Assembly (NCBI GenBank): GCA_028379895.1
Contig: JAOEKQ010000005.1
Span: 47,614 to 111,613 of the forward strand
Length of the DNA: 64,000 bases
Source of the DNA: Burkholderiales bacterium
Lineage (GTDB): Bacteria; Pseudomonadota; Gammaproteobacteria; Burkholderiales; Eutrophovitaceae
Direction: 5' to 3'
Shown here: positions 27,249 to 35,541 of the stretch, one piece after another
Numbering within the stretch: position 1 is the stretch's first letter
How the letters are laid out: each line of letters starts with the position of its first letter
Position numbers and translations under genes: made by a program
The notes under the pieces: generated by a model
Database searches by the model: none
Told to the model about the DNA's origin: nothing
What the model saw: the letters and a program-made list of their open reading frames with translations, nothing else

Positions 27249-28067
27249 TTAACGTTTCATTGCGGGGGCGTTGTACAAACCACCATCCGCACTTTTAGCT
27301 AAGAACATTATGAGTGCCGTCATTAAATCATCACCATATGTCGCCTCTGGAAATCGTTGTTGCCGAAAACAATCATAAAGGCGATGTTGCATGGTCCTCA
27401 CCTCTCCAGCAGACACTCGATAAGCAGGCCAAGACCCATACGTTTTTCTCGCCTGCTCTTGATTTTTAAAGTTTGGTAGCTCCTGCAACCTAATCCTTTT
27501 GTTGTCACCACTGTGGCACGTTATACATCCGAAATCGTGTGAACCAGCCCTAAAATAAAAAAGCTGCTTACCTAAATCAAACATGTTTTTTTCCGCAACA
27601 TGATTTAAAGGAATATTCATACGCATCCCCTTAGATTCTGACGCAATAAACGTAACCAACATTTCTATCTCAGATGTCTCTTCGCCTCTCTTAGTAAAAG
27701 GATAAGAAGTAGCCTCATACCTTGATAATCCCTGAATCACCATCCGGCAATGAATCAGTCGTTGCTCGAGATCCATAACTTTTTCAACATCAGGAAAATA
27801 TCGGGGGAGTTCCACGTAAGCCCCTTTCAGCACCCCTGGCCCCTTACCTAAGTCGCATTTCTCTAGACTTACCTCGTTAGGGTTTGTAGTACTGAACCAG
27901 AGTTCCTCACCGGATAATATCCATAATTCAGCGGGGTTACTATCAGACAATAAATCACGATACTCCTGCACCGCAGATATTGTCCCATCATCTGCATGCC
28001 CATGGCTTAACCCAAGTGAGCAAATAACCAATCCCAACCTTATAAGATTAATCACGAGCCTCCCCAT
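27249..28067 (-). CDS. soxA: Sulfur oxidation c-type cytochrome SoxA (single-haem type)
   Basis: A 272-aa periplasmic protein with a Sec signal (ends near HGHA, residue 25). It carries one haem motif, CITCH at residues 181-185. The first haem site of dihaem SoxA proteins is absent; cysteines 71 and 107 probably form a disulfide there. The active-site cysteine that carries a persulfide in the family corresponds to C233 in YDCFRQQRFP. SoxAX joins thiosulfate to the SoxY cysteine. It is the first gene of soxA-soxX-soxB. Confidence 0.94.
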   Translation of the reverse strand: MGRLVINLIRLGLVICSLGLSHGHADDGTISAVQEYRDLLSDSNPAELWILSGEELWFSTTNPNEVSLEKCDLGKGPGVLKGAYVELPRYFPDVEKVMDLEQRLIHCRMVIQGLSRYEATSYPFTKRGEETSEIEMLVTFIASESKGMRMNIPLNHVAEKNMFDLGKQLFYFRAGSHDFGCITCHSGDNKRIRLQELPNFKNQEQARKTYGSWPAYRVSAGEVRTMQHRLYDCFRQQRFPEATYGDDLMTALIMFLAKSADGGLYNAPAMKR

Positions 28068-28248
28068 GCGAAATATAATTCATTCAAGCCTTTAACTTCA
28101 TTCGATAAAAAAAGTAGTAAACACATTTTTACGATGCGTTTATGCTGACGTTAGATCTAAAAAGGTTAACATTGTTCTCTTAATTTTCAAATTTAGATTA
28201 CAAAGTTTAAGATGATTCGTAAGCACCCGTGCTTCTATATCGCTCATT

Positions 28249-28277
28249 AAAAAAAGCCGGCAAAGCCGACTTTTTTT
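28249..28277. terminator. Rho-independent terminator between small secreted gene and soxA
   Basis: AAAAAAAGCCGGC-AAA-GCCGACTTTTTTT, a stem of 6 GC-rich pairs (one G-U on the leftward RNA) flanked by A and T runs that allow termination in both directions. It lies 21 bp past the leftward gene at 28298-28465. Confidence 0.85.
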
Positions 28278-28297
28278 AATATTAATATGCGTAACTC

Positions 28298-28465
28298 TTA
28301 TTGACTCTGATCACTTGTTTCCTGTGAATCTTCGGGTTTGTCTTCCACCGGTTTAATATTTGCCCCTGAATATTTACTCGGACCGGATGTACCACTCACC
28401 CCCGCAAAGGCAACAGAGCAAGTCATCAAAAACACAAGTGATAATATTGTAGTAAAAACCCTCAT
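28298..28465 (-). CDS. Small secreted protein (55 aa), unknown function
   Basis: Starting at the ATG at 28465, this encodes a 55-residue protein that is mostly a Sec signal (MRVFTTILSLVFLMTCSVAFA) followed by a ~34-residue, Gly/Ser/Glu-rich tail (GTSGPSKYSGANIKPVEDK). An in-frame ATG 57 bp upstream would place a non-signal-like stretch in front, so I prefer the inner start. It has its own terminator before soxA. The family is unknown; it may be a small envelope or stress peptide. Confidence 0.6.
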   Translation of the reverse strand: MRVFTTILSLVFLMTCSVAFAGVSGTSGPSKYSGANIKPVEDKPEDSQETSDQSQ

Positions 28466-28620
28466 CGAAACAGCACCCCAAAATTGATAATCATGAATGT
28501 AAAGATTAAAAGTTAAAAACACTTACGTCAACTAGAACAGCGCAAACTAACAACAAAGATGCTATCGAATTCGATCAATGTCACAAATATAATAATTCTT
28601 CGCAGGCTACCCATCGCCCA

Positions 28621-29742
28621 TCACTTTAAAAACTCATCATTATGCTCACCCAACAAAGGTGCCGCCTTTCGACTCGGCTCCTGACTTTTCAATACTCGCG
28701 TAATTGGAATTGGCACGGCTGGAATCTCATCACCTGACTGACTAACTAGAGTATTGTCGAACACACCTCGATCTTTAAACTGAGCGTCGCCCAAAGCCTC
28801 ACCTACATTTTTTACTATTGAGCAACAGCAATCCGCTTCTTTCAGTATTGGCTCCCAATAGGTAGCGGATTGAGTTTGAATGACTAACGCAATTTGACGA
28901 ATTGTCTCTTGTGCATCAATCGAATCGTCCCAATACTCCTCTGATAGACCAATTACTTTTACAAATTTCGCCCAGAACTTATCCTCCAACGGGCCCGCTG
29001 CAACAAAACGCTGATCAAGCGTTGCATATAATTGATATCGTGGTGAGCCTCCGGTCAAGCGGTCGTTACCGTTTTCAGGGTTGACTCCCGAAGCACTTGT
29101 TTTTCCAAGCGCCCAAAATAGAAACGGAAGTACACCATCAGTCATAGCGATATCGATATAACAACCTTTTCCGGTAAGATCGCGCTCCCTAAGCGCTAAC
29201 AGAATATTCACAACCGCAGGATAAGAACCACCAGCAATGTCGGCAATTAGAGCTGGGGGCAGCACTGGATTGTCCTTAGCGCCCATGCTCAAAGAAAGTA
29301 AGCCTGCGTCTCCAACGTAATTAATATCGTGCCCGGCTAGATTTTTTTTTGGGCCGTCCTGACCGAACCCTGAAATTGAACAATAAATGATTTTTGAATT
29401 AATCTTATTCATAGACTCATAGTCCAGCCCCAAACGAGTCATTACTCCCGGGCGAAACTGTTCTACAACAATATCAGCCCCCTCGATCAAAGGAATTAAC
29501 TTCTCTCTATCGGATTTATTCTTTAAATCCACACTAACACTCTTTTTACCTCGATTAAGTAAAGAGAAGTTAACACTACTGTCCCCCCATGACGGGGGAT
29601 AATGTCGCATATCTTCACCAGTCTCAGGTCGTTCAATTTTAATCACTTCTGCACCTGCTTCAGCGAGAAACAGAGTCGCCATCGGACCAGGCAATAATGT
29701 TGAAAAGTCTAAAACTTTCAAGCCTCTTAAAGATCCAGTCAT
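28621..29742 (-). CDS. CaiB/BaiF family CoA-transferase (AMACR-like)
   Basis: A 373-aa cytoplasmic class III CoA-transferase. The start GLKVLDFSTLLPGPMATLFLAEAGAEVIKIERP and the block ISGFGQDGPKKNLAGHDINYVGDAGLLSL are family signatures; the HD pair near residue 140 fits the alpha-methylacyl-CoA racemase subgroup. It either racemises 2-methyl-branched acyl-CoAs or moves CoA between acids; sequence alone does not decide. Gene context (spermidine synthesis upstream) gives no help. Confidence 0.9.
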   Translation of the reverse strand: MTGSLRGLKVLDFSTLLPGPMATLFLAEAGAEVIKIERPETGEDMRHYPPSWGDSSVNFSLLNRGKKSVSVDLKNKSDREKLIPLIEGADIVVEQFRPGVMTRLGLDYESMNKINSKIIYCSISGFGQDGPKKNLAGHDINYVGDAGLLSLSMGAKDNPVLPPALIADIAGGSYPAVVNILLALRERDLTGKGCYIDIAMTDGVLPFLFWALGKTSASGVNPENGNDRLTGGSPRYQLYATLDQRFVAAGPLEDKFWAKFVKVIGLSEEYWDDSIDAQETIRQIALVIQTQSATYWEPILKEADCCCSIVKNVGEALGDAQFKDRGVFDNTLVSQSGDEIPAVPIPITRVLKSQEPSRKAAPLLGEHNDEFLK

Positions 29743-29791
29743 AATTGATTTCTTTCCTACAAGGTTGCGCTAATATAGAAATTTTTAGCCA

Positions 29792-30745
29792 TCAGTCTAG
29801 CCGGACAACCTGTAAAGGAACATTATTTTTAGGATCTAAGCCTGGTTCATCCATTGGATCTCGATCGGTTATTGGCCTCAAATTTTTCTCCAGTAGATCC
29901 CTCACATAGTTGGGTAGAGCAAACACGCCCTGGTGAGTATCGCCATTGTAATATTGAAGCCCGTTAATTTTACGAGTCTTAAGGCGTTCCTCTACATTCT
30001 CATTGTTTAGAGCTAGGGGATCCGTTTGAACGGACGCCGTCGCCATTCCCCATATTGTTCCGTACAACGGCACGTAAACAAGATAAGGCCGCACGATATC
30101 AAAAACTGTCTTCAATGAACTGTAGACGCGATGAAAGACATTAGGACGCATGATGGGTGAGCCAAGGTGCATGGATAATACGCCTTCAGGACCTAAAATT
30201 CGTCGGCAATGCTCCAAAAAATCAACTCTATATAAAGCCTCCGACGGCCCAAAAGGATCCGTCAAATCAAGCATCATTAGATCAAACCCATCCTCACAGT
30301 CCTCAACATACTTCTTACCATCAGCAATAATTACCTTGAGTCTAGGGTCATCGAAAGCGCCACGATGAACCAAAGGAAGGTGCTCTTTACAAAAATCCAC
30401 GACGACCTCATCGATCTCGACCATCACGACCTCTTCCATTGAAGGATATTTCAAATATTCCTCCGCAGCTCCTCCGTCACCTCCGCCAATAATCAACGCT
30501 CGCTTAGGTGCGTAATGTGAAATTCCGGCTGGATGGATCATATTTTCGTGATAAAAAAACTCATCTTTATCCGACGTCATGAAATAATCGTCGATACGAA
30601 GCGTCCTTCCAAAGTCCGTTTCTAGAATTTCGATGTCTTGAAATGAAGACTTTGCGTGTGCAAGTCTCTCTTTTGATTTAACCCAGAACCCGATCCCGTC
30701 ATTGAGACGCTCAAGAAAATACTGCTCCTTGCTTTTATCTGTCAT
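29792..30745 (-). CDS. speE: Polyamine aminopropyltransferase (spermidine synthase)
   Basis: A 317-aa enzyme transferring an aminopropyl group from decarboxylated S-adenosylmethionine to putrescine. The class I methyltransferase-like motif IIGGGDGGAAEEYLKY is near residue 85, VEIDEVVVDF follows, and the catalytic aspartate is in MLDLTDPFGPS. The C-terminus is longer than E. coli SpeE (287 aa). It lies 29 bp after speD in the same direction, so decarboxylated SAM is made and used by one operon. Confidence 0.95.
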   Translation of the reverse strand: MTDKSKEQYFLERLNDGIGFWVKSKERLAHAKSSFQDIEILETDFGRTLRIDDYFMTSDKDEFFYHENMIHPAGISHYAPKRALIIGGGDGGAAEEYLKYPSMEEVVMVEIDEVVVDFCKEHLPLVHRGAFDDPRLKVIIADGKKYVEDCEDGFDLMMLDLTDPFGPSEALYRVDFLEHCRRILGPEGVLSMHLGSPIMRPNVFHRVYSSLKTVFDIVRPYLVYVPLYGTIWGMATASVQTDPLALNNENVEERLKTRKINGLQYYNGDTHQGVFALPNYVRDLLEKNLRPITDRDPMDEPGLDPKNNVPLQVVRLD

Positions 30746-30774
30746 TTGGAAATTTGATAAATATTTGACGAAGT

Positions 30775-31275
30775 TTAAAGTCGTTCTACGGCGTGAGATT
30801 TCTCAAAATCAGGTTTAAACGTGTCAAGTAAAGATTGGTATAGTTGCCTCGCTCTCGGACGGTTATCTTGAGAATAGCTACAAACGTAAACATCAACCGT
30901 TACATAGTTTTTCTCTGGCCAGGTGTGCAAAGACATGTGCGACTCAGCGAGCACCACCATTCCAGTAACGCCGCCATCACCGCCAAACTGATGAAAAAAC
31001 TCACCAACGCTCGACAAACCGGCATCTTCGATTAGCTTGAGACAGTGCTCCCTCAACAAATCGGCGTTCACCATGAATTCGTTGTCGCAACTCACATTGT
31101 AAAGATCGCCCATAACATGTAAGCCTGGAGTCTCTTTAACAGCTCGCAAAGCATCGAGCGGTAATTCCTCATTAGAATTACCCACAAGATGGAGACCTAG
31201 ATCGTCTCCGTTTTTATGAAGCGTTTCTGTCTCCGTTGCGACCGGACGAACCTTCTTCAATTTGAGATTACGCAT
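30775..31275 (-). CDS. speD: S-adenosylmethionine decarboxylase proenzyme
   Basis: Pyruvoyl enzyme making decarboxylated SAM for spermidine. The self-cleavage site is the Glu-Ser bond in LAESHMSLHTWPE, where the serine becomes the pyruvoyl group; GLHVMGDLYNVSC and VDVYVCSY are other family blocks. From ATG 31275 the chain is 166 aa, with about 40 residues before the usual bacterial core. I chose that start because GGAGGGAG lies eight bases upstream; a longer frame reaches 31374 without a ribosome site. The leader contains a set of competing hairpins that can hide this ribosome site. Confidence 0.92.
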   Translation of the reverse strand: MRNLKLKKVRPVATETETLHKNGDDLGLHLVGNSNEELPLDALRAVKETPGLHVMGDLYNVSCDNEFMVNADLLREHCLKLIEDAGLSSVGEFFHQFGGDGGVTGMVVLAESHMSLHTWPEKNYVTVDVYVCSYSQDNRPRARQLYQSLLDTFKPDFEKSHAVERL

Positions 31276-31617
31276 ATCACAATCTCCCTCCGTAATGCGA
31301 GGACATGCCTCGGCGCTGCGTCGAGGACGCGTACCCAAACCGCGATTCCCGCCCAAAAATTCACGTGGCTGCAATTCCCACTGAGTTCTCTGAACGAACC
31401 AGCGACCAAACAGGATGACTTACTGATTGGTCATAATACTCGAACGCCGAACTATACGGTTTCGGTAGAGAAATTCAAGTTTTTTAGCAAAAAAATATAA
31501 ACTGCCGAGACACGAAAAAATCATCTAAAGAAATTTTTTTCCATCGATAACACACCAACTTCGAAATTCCAACAAAATACGACTATATAGTATTGATTAT
31601 TTTCGATTTTATTTATC
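31276..31617. other. Leader and intergenic region upstream of speD
   Basis: This 342-base region has no credible gene. Its part nearest speD is clearly richer in G and C than the remainder and contains the competing hairpins described separately. The distal part next to the SDR gene is AT-rich and shows nothing recognisable. Confidence 0.5.
31286..31326 (-). promoter_or_regulatory. Candidate translational switch in the speD leader
   Basis: Reading leftward, the leader holds CCTCG (31326-31322), CGAGG (31312-31308), CCTCG (31302-31298) and the speD ribosome site GGAGGG (31291-31286). The first pairs with the second, the second with the third (5-base loop), and the third with the ribosome site. 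Only some of these can form together, which is the layout of an RNA switch. The function is inferred. Confidence 0.4.
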
Positions 31618-32397
31618 TCAAAGGGTACCGTTATAGACACCTCCGTCTATAAGAAAATTGTGACCTGTAATGTATGAAGCTTGAGCACTACAAATGTAAG
31701 CGCATAATTGACCGAATTCCCTAGGATCACCAAAACGACCTGCGGGTATTGCATTTAACCTAGAATCTATTACCTCCTCGATAGTCTGTTTGCTTTGCTC
31801 TGCCATTGCAGCCATTCGGCCGTTCATTGTTTCGGTGGCAAATGCGCCCGGAAGAATATTATTTATCGTGACATTATGCATAGGGGTTTGCCTCGAAAGT
31901 CCTGCTATAAAGCCGGTTAACCCTGCCCGTGCACCATTTGATAGCCCTAAAATTGGGATAGGAGCTTTCACTGCGGCGGATGTAATGTTGACTATTCGCC
32001 CAAACTTTCTTTCAATCATCCCGTCCAGGACAGACTTGATCAGCTCAATTGGTGTCAACATGTTGGCGTGCAGCGCTTTCTCCCAATCAGCGATTTCAAA
32101 ATCTCTAAAATTACCAGCTGGAGGACCTCCTGCGTTAGTGACAAGTATATCAAGTGCCGGACAAGCACTTAGGGCTTCCTTACGTCCCTCAGGCGTGGTG
32201 ATATCAGCCGCCACAGTTCTAACTTCAACTTCCGTATTGTTACCAATGTGCGCTGCAGTCTCTGCTAACGCCTCGGTGCCACGAGCGACAATAACAACAT
32301 TAACGCCCTCTTCGGCAAGCGACTCCGCGCACGCTCTTCCTAACCCTTTACTACCCGCACAAACCAGCCCCCACTTGTCTTTGATTCCAAAATTCAT
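31618..32397 (-). CDS. SDR-family protein lacking the YxxxK catalytic pair
   Basis: A 259-aa short-chain dehydrogenase-like protein. The cofactor motif GSKGLGRA is near residue 15 and NAGGPPAG and NITSAA follow. Where the catalytic Tyr-x-x-x-Lys should stand, the sequence reads LGLSNGARAGLTGF, with neither tyrosine nor lysine in the expected positions. The C-terminal GDPREFGQLCAYICS and FLIDGG blocks are normal for 3-oxoacyl reductase-like proteins. This variant is a recognisable subfamily, so it probably has a different chemistry or is a non-catalytic binder. Confidence 0.9.
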   Translation of the reverse strand: MNFGIKDKWGLVCAGSKGLGRACAESLAEEGVNVVIVARGTEALAETAAHIGNNTEVEVRTVAADITTPEGRKEALSACPALDILVTNAGGPPAGNFRDFEIADWEKALHANMLTPIELIKSVLDGMIERKFGRIVNITSAAVKAPIPILGLSNGARAGLTGFIAGLSRQTPMHNVTINNILPGAFATETMNGRMAAMAEQSKQTIEEVIDSRLNAIPAGRFGDPREFGQLCAYICSAQASYITGHNFLIDGGVYNGTL

Positions 32398-32502
32398 AGT
32401 TCCTCCATCAGCTTAATATAGATAATGATGTCGTAATCTTGCCACAATTATGCACATCTGATGCTTAGGCTCACTCAACTCTATGTATAATCCGTACTTA
32501 TC

Positions 32503-33267
32503 ATGGTATTGGCAAAATTAATGAAAAATTGGATTCTCATTTGTTCACTCATAACTACTTTTTTTGTTAGCGGGTGCGCCACCGGGCCAAATAGCCACGA
32601 TCCGTTCGAACCAGTGAACAGAAAAATATATCAGTTTAATGAGACTTTAGATCAAATTGTTGTTAGACCCATTGGAAAAGCTTACACCTCTTTCGTCCCA
32701 TCTCTGGTCCGCACGGGTGTCAGAAACATTTTTACAAATCTTGGAGTCATCAATACGACCTTCAATGAGTTGTTGCAATTAAAAATACGAAATGTGCCCG
32801 TTGGAGTTGCGCGTTTCACGTCAAACTTAATTTTAGGGGTTGGCGGTATATTCGACGTTGCGTCTGAGATGGGAATTCCATACTACAACGAAGATTTCGG
32901 ACAAACGCTGGGGTACTGGGGCATCGACAGCGGCCCCTACATAGTCTTACCGCTTTTAGGGCCTAGCTCAGTTAGGGATAGCATATCAAAGCCTTTCGAC
33001 TTTTACTTTGATCCAGTAACTCACATTAGCGATGACTCAACAAAATGGAACATCACTGGACTGAAAATCATTGATGCGCGCTCTCAATATTTGTCCTCCG
33101 AGGATATGTTGAGTAACTCGGCATTGGATCAATACAGTTTTGTGCGAGATACTTGGCTACAACGGCGTGAATATCAGATCAGGGATGGCGCACCAAAACA
33201 AAATGAATCCAGCAAATACACATCAAAATCATTTAGAGAATTAGAGTTAGAACTCGATCTCGATTAG
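32503..33267 (+). CDS. mlaA: Outer membrane lipid asymmetry lipoprotein MlaA (VacJ)
   Basis: A 254-aa outer membrane lipoprotein that removes misplaced phospholipids from the outer leaflet. The lipobox FVSGC puts the lipid on a cysteine near residue 25. The MlaA core is clear: HDPFEPVNRKIYQFNETLDQIVVRP, GVRNIFTNLG, and DFGQTLGYWGIDSGPYIVLPLLGPSS. An internal ATG at 32521 could be the true start. Its stop codon overlaps the stop of the convergent helicase gene by 4 bp. The mlaBCDEF genes are not in this window. Confidence 0.95.
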   Translation: MVLAKLMKNWILICSLITTFFVSGCATGPNSHDPFEPVNRKIYQFNETLDQIVVRPIGKAYTSFVPSLVRTGVRNIFTNLGVINTTFNELLQLKIRNVPVGVARFTSNLILGVGGIFDVASEMGIPYYNEDFGQTLGYWGIDSGPYIVLPLLGPSSVRDSISKPFDFYFDPVTHISDDSTKWNITGLKIIDARSQYLSSEDMLSNSALDQYSFVRDTWLQRREYQIRDGAPKQNESSKYTSKSFRELELELDLD

Positions 33268-34616
33268 TTTTTTTTATCGCTTGCTGGAGGCATAAAAAGA
33301 GCGGCAATTGGTTTTTTCTTCTCACTCTTCTCAGTCACGGCCGCTGAACTTTCTTCGATAGTTTTAGCTGATGGGCTGTTATCAGTTTGAGCCACGTACG
33401 GCTTAGAGAAAAAACTATCTTCTTTAGATTGCTGAACTCCTGGCCTACTTTGCCGAGTATTCGTTGACGTCGGAGATCGATTAACCTTAGATGGCGCACT
33501 GACTTCAAGTTTTTTGTTAATCAATTTCTCAATAGCACGGACTGACTCCTTATCCTCTGGAGTACAGAAGGATATCGCTTCACCTTTTTGTCCAGCTCTT
33601 CCAGTTCGTCCAATACGATGAACATAATCCTCCGAATTATGCGGCAAATCATAGTTAACCACATGCGGCAACTGCTCTATATCTAAACCTCGGGCAGCAA
33701 TGTCGGTGGCGACTAAAACTTTTGTCTTACCCGCTTTAAAGTTATCTAAGGCTGCTGTTCGCTCAATCTGAGAGCGGTCACTGTGGATCGCTTCTGAATC
33801 GATAGCTTTATTTTGTAATTGCCGTGTTAGCCGGTTAGCCCCCATTTTTGTATTACAGAATACTAAGGCTTGAGAGACTGTACCCTCCTGAAGTAATGTG
33901 ACAAGCTGTCTTGACTTGTCTTGCTCTGTCACATGCAACACAGTATGCTTAATTGTTTCCGTGACTGTATTTCTAGGAGCAACTTCGACTTTTACCGGAT
34001 TTCTTAACCAATCTCCTGCCAGACGACGGATATCTTCCGAGTAAGTTGCAGAAAACAGCAGGGTTTGTCGTGTTGCCGGTATTAGATCAACAATTCGCTT
34101 GATATCGGGCAGGAAACCCATGTCTAACATTCTATCCGCCTCGTCCAACACTAAGAATTCTACAGATTGAAATCGCACGTTATTTGTGCCTACATGATCA
34201 AGCAATCGACCTGGTGTCGCGACTAATATCTCTACACCTGACCGCAACATGGCTACTTGTGGGTTCATAGGCACTCCACCGTAAACACACCCCACTCTCA
34301 GGGATAGGTGCTTGCCATATCGTCTCGCACTTTCATCGACTTGAGCCGCTAACTCACGTGTTGGTGTTAAGATCAGCGCTCTAACAGGATGCTTTGCAGG
34401 CGACGTGCTCGAATTTGCATGTCTGAGAAGCCGGTGTAACATCGGTAACGTAAAACTTGCCGTTTTGCCAGTCCCCGTTTGAGCAGCCGCCATCACGTCT
34501 CTACCATTCAAAACATTTGGGATGGCTTCTTCTTGTATTAGAGTGGGCTGGGTATACCCCTCTTCATTAACCGCCTTTAGGATTACGTCGTCGAGACCTA
34601 GATCAGTAAATTTCAT
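33264..34616 (-). CDS. DEAD-box ATP-dependent RNA helicase, RhlE-like
   Basis: A 450-aa RNA helicase. All motifs are present: Q motif (EGYTQPTLIQEEAIP), AAQTGTGKTA, PTRELAAQ, VLDEADRMLDMGF, SAT and HRIGRTGRAG. The core fits the RhlE group, and the last ~80 residues are a low-complexity, charged tail (KKKPIAALFMPPASDKKN). It likely remodels rRNA or mRNA structure, as RhlE does in ribosome assembly. A second DEAD-box gene of a different subtype is at 44071-45282. Confidence 0.93.
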   Translation of the reverse strand: MKFTDLGLDDVILKAVNEEGYTQPTLIQEEAIPNVLNGRDVMAAAQTGTGKTASFTLPMLHRLLRHANSSTSPAKHPVRALILTPTRELAAQVDESARRYGKHLSLRVGCVYGGVPMNPQVAMLRSGVEILVATPGRLLDHVGTNNVRFQSVEFLVLDEADRMLDMGFLPDIKRIVDLIPATRQTLLFSATYSEDIRRLAGDWLRNPVKVEVAPRNTVTETIKHTVLHVTEQDKSRQLVTLLQEGTVSQALVFCNTKMGANRLTRQLQNKAIDSEAIHSDRSQIERTAALDNFKAGKTKVLVATDIAARGLDIEQLPHVVNYDLPHNSEDYVHRIGRTGRAGQKGEAISFCTPEDKESVRAIEKLINKKLEVSAPSKVNRSPTSTNTRQSRPGVQQSKEDSFFSKPYVAQTDNSPSAKTIEESSAAVTEKSEKKKPIAALFMPPASDKKN

Positions 34617-34751
34617 TCATACCATTCGATTAGGATGCATCATTACATCAAAGAAGGCACCCGAGTTAGTCAGCACTTCTTGACTTACAACTCTGGCATC
34701 GATTTGTATTGTAACTCTTTCGGCGAGGTAGGCTACAATAACCTGCTTTGC

Positions 34752-34827
34752 GCCCTGGTAGCTCAGGGGATAGAGCAACCCCCTCCTAAGGGGTAGGTCG
34801 GACGTTCGATTCGTCTCCGGGGCGCCA
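34752..34827 (+). tRNA. tRNA-Arg (anticodon CCU)
   Basis: A 76-base cloverleaf. The acceptor stem GCCCTGG pairs with CCGGGGC, followed by discriminator G and encoded CCA. The anticodon stem is ACCCC/GGGGT with loop CTCCTAA, giving CCU at 34785-34787. The T arm has TTCGATT between GGACG and CGTCT. It decodes the rare AGG codon. Confidence 0.95.
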
Positions 34828-34860
34828 TCACTTATCATTATGCTGATCGTAGTAAATAAA

Positions 34861-35538
34861 TTAAGGCAACAAAAAGCTATTTAGATCGAACATTTCAGCA
34901 TCAATCCCATTAGAAGGCTCCGACATAAAGGGTATTTGACCAATGCATGGCGCACTAAGGCATTGCTGCAAAGACTCTAAATTTTTGTCTAAAAAAGCAA
35001 AGTCAGGGTCTACCTGATTAGCGATCCATCCGGCAAGGGTGAGGCCTCTGCTCAGAATTGAGTCGCGCGTCAAAACTGCATGGTTAACACAACCAAGACG
35101 CAAACCGACCACTAGAATCACAGGGCAGTTCAAATCAACAGCTAAATCCGCAGTAGTCCAATCTGCATTCAACGGTATGTCGAATCCACCCACACCCTCA
35201 ACAAAAGCATGTTGCGCATACCTCATAGACTCGCGCAGCTGATCCAGCACAACGCCTCTCTCAATAATCTTACCCTCCAGTTCCCCCGAAATTTTTGGCG
35301 CACAAGGAGTCCTAAACTGATAGCTACACAATTTTTCAATATCGATGTTTGGCTCGCACACCTGACTCAGCCGCAAAACATCCTCATTGATCCATGTGCC
35401 ATTCACTAAGTCCTGCCCAGCAGCTACGGGCTTAAGTCCAACACAAGTAAATCCTGCCTTAATCACCGCAGATACCAAACCTACGGTTATCGTTGTTTTT
35501 CCGATCTCAGTGTCGGTACCGGTTACAAAATACTGCAT
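34861..35538 (-). CDS. bioD: Dethiobiotin synthase BioD
   Basis: A 225-aa ATP-dependent enzyme closing the ureido ring of dethiobiotin. The P-loop TGTDTEIGKTTITVGL lies at residues 6-21, the substrate block VGLKPVAAG follows, and VEGVGGFDIPLNADWT and GLRLGCVNHAVLT are family motifs. It is the third gene of bioA-bioF-bioD, starting 3 bp after the bioF stop. bioB, bioC and bioH are not in this window. Confidence 0.94.
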   Translation of the reverse strand: MQYFVTGTDTEIGKTTITVGLVSAVIKAGFTCVGLKPVAAGQDLVNGTWINEDVLRLSQVCEPNIDIEKLCSYQFRTPCAPKISGELEGKIIERGVVLDQLRESMRYAQHAFVEGVGGFDIPLNADWTTADLAVDLNCPVILVVGLRLGCVNHAVLTRDSILSRGLTLAGWIANQVDPDFAFLDKNLESLQQCLSAPCIGQIPFMSEPSNGIDAEMFDLNSFLLP

Positions 35539-35541
35539 GGC

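Noticed and set aside
34617..34838. Leftward open frame
   Set aside because: It runs antisense through tRNA-Arg; its translation is a typical tRNA shadow.
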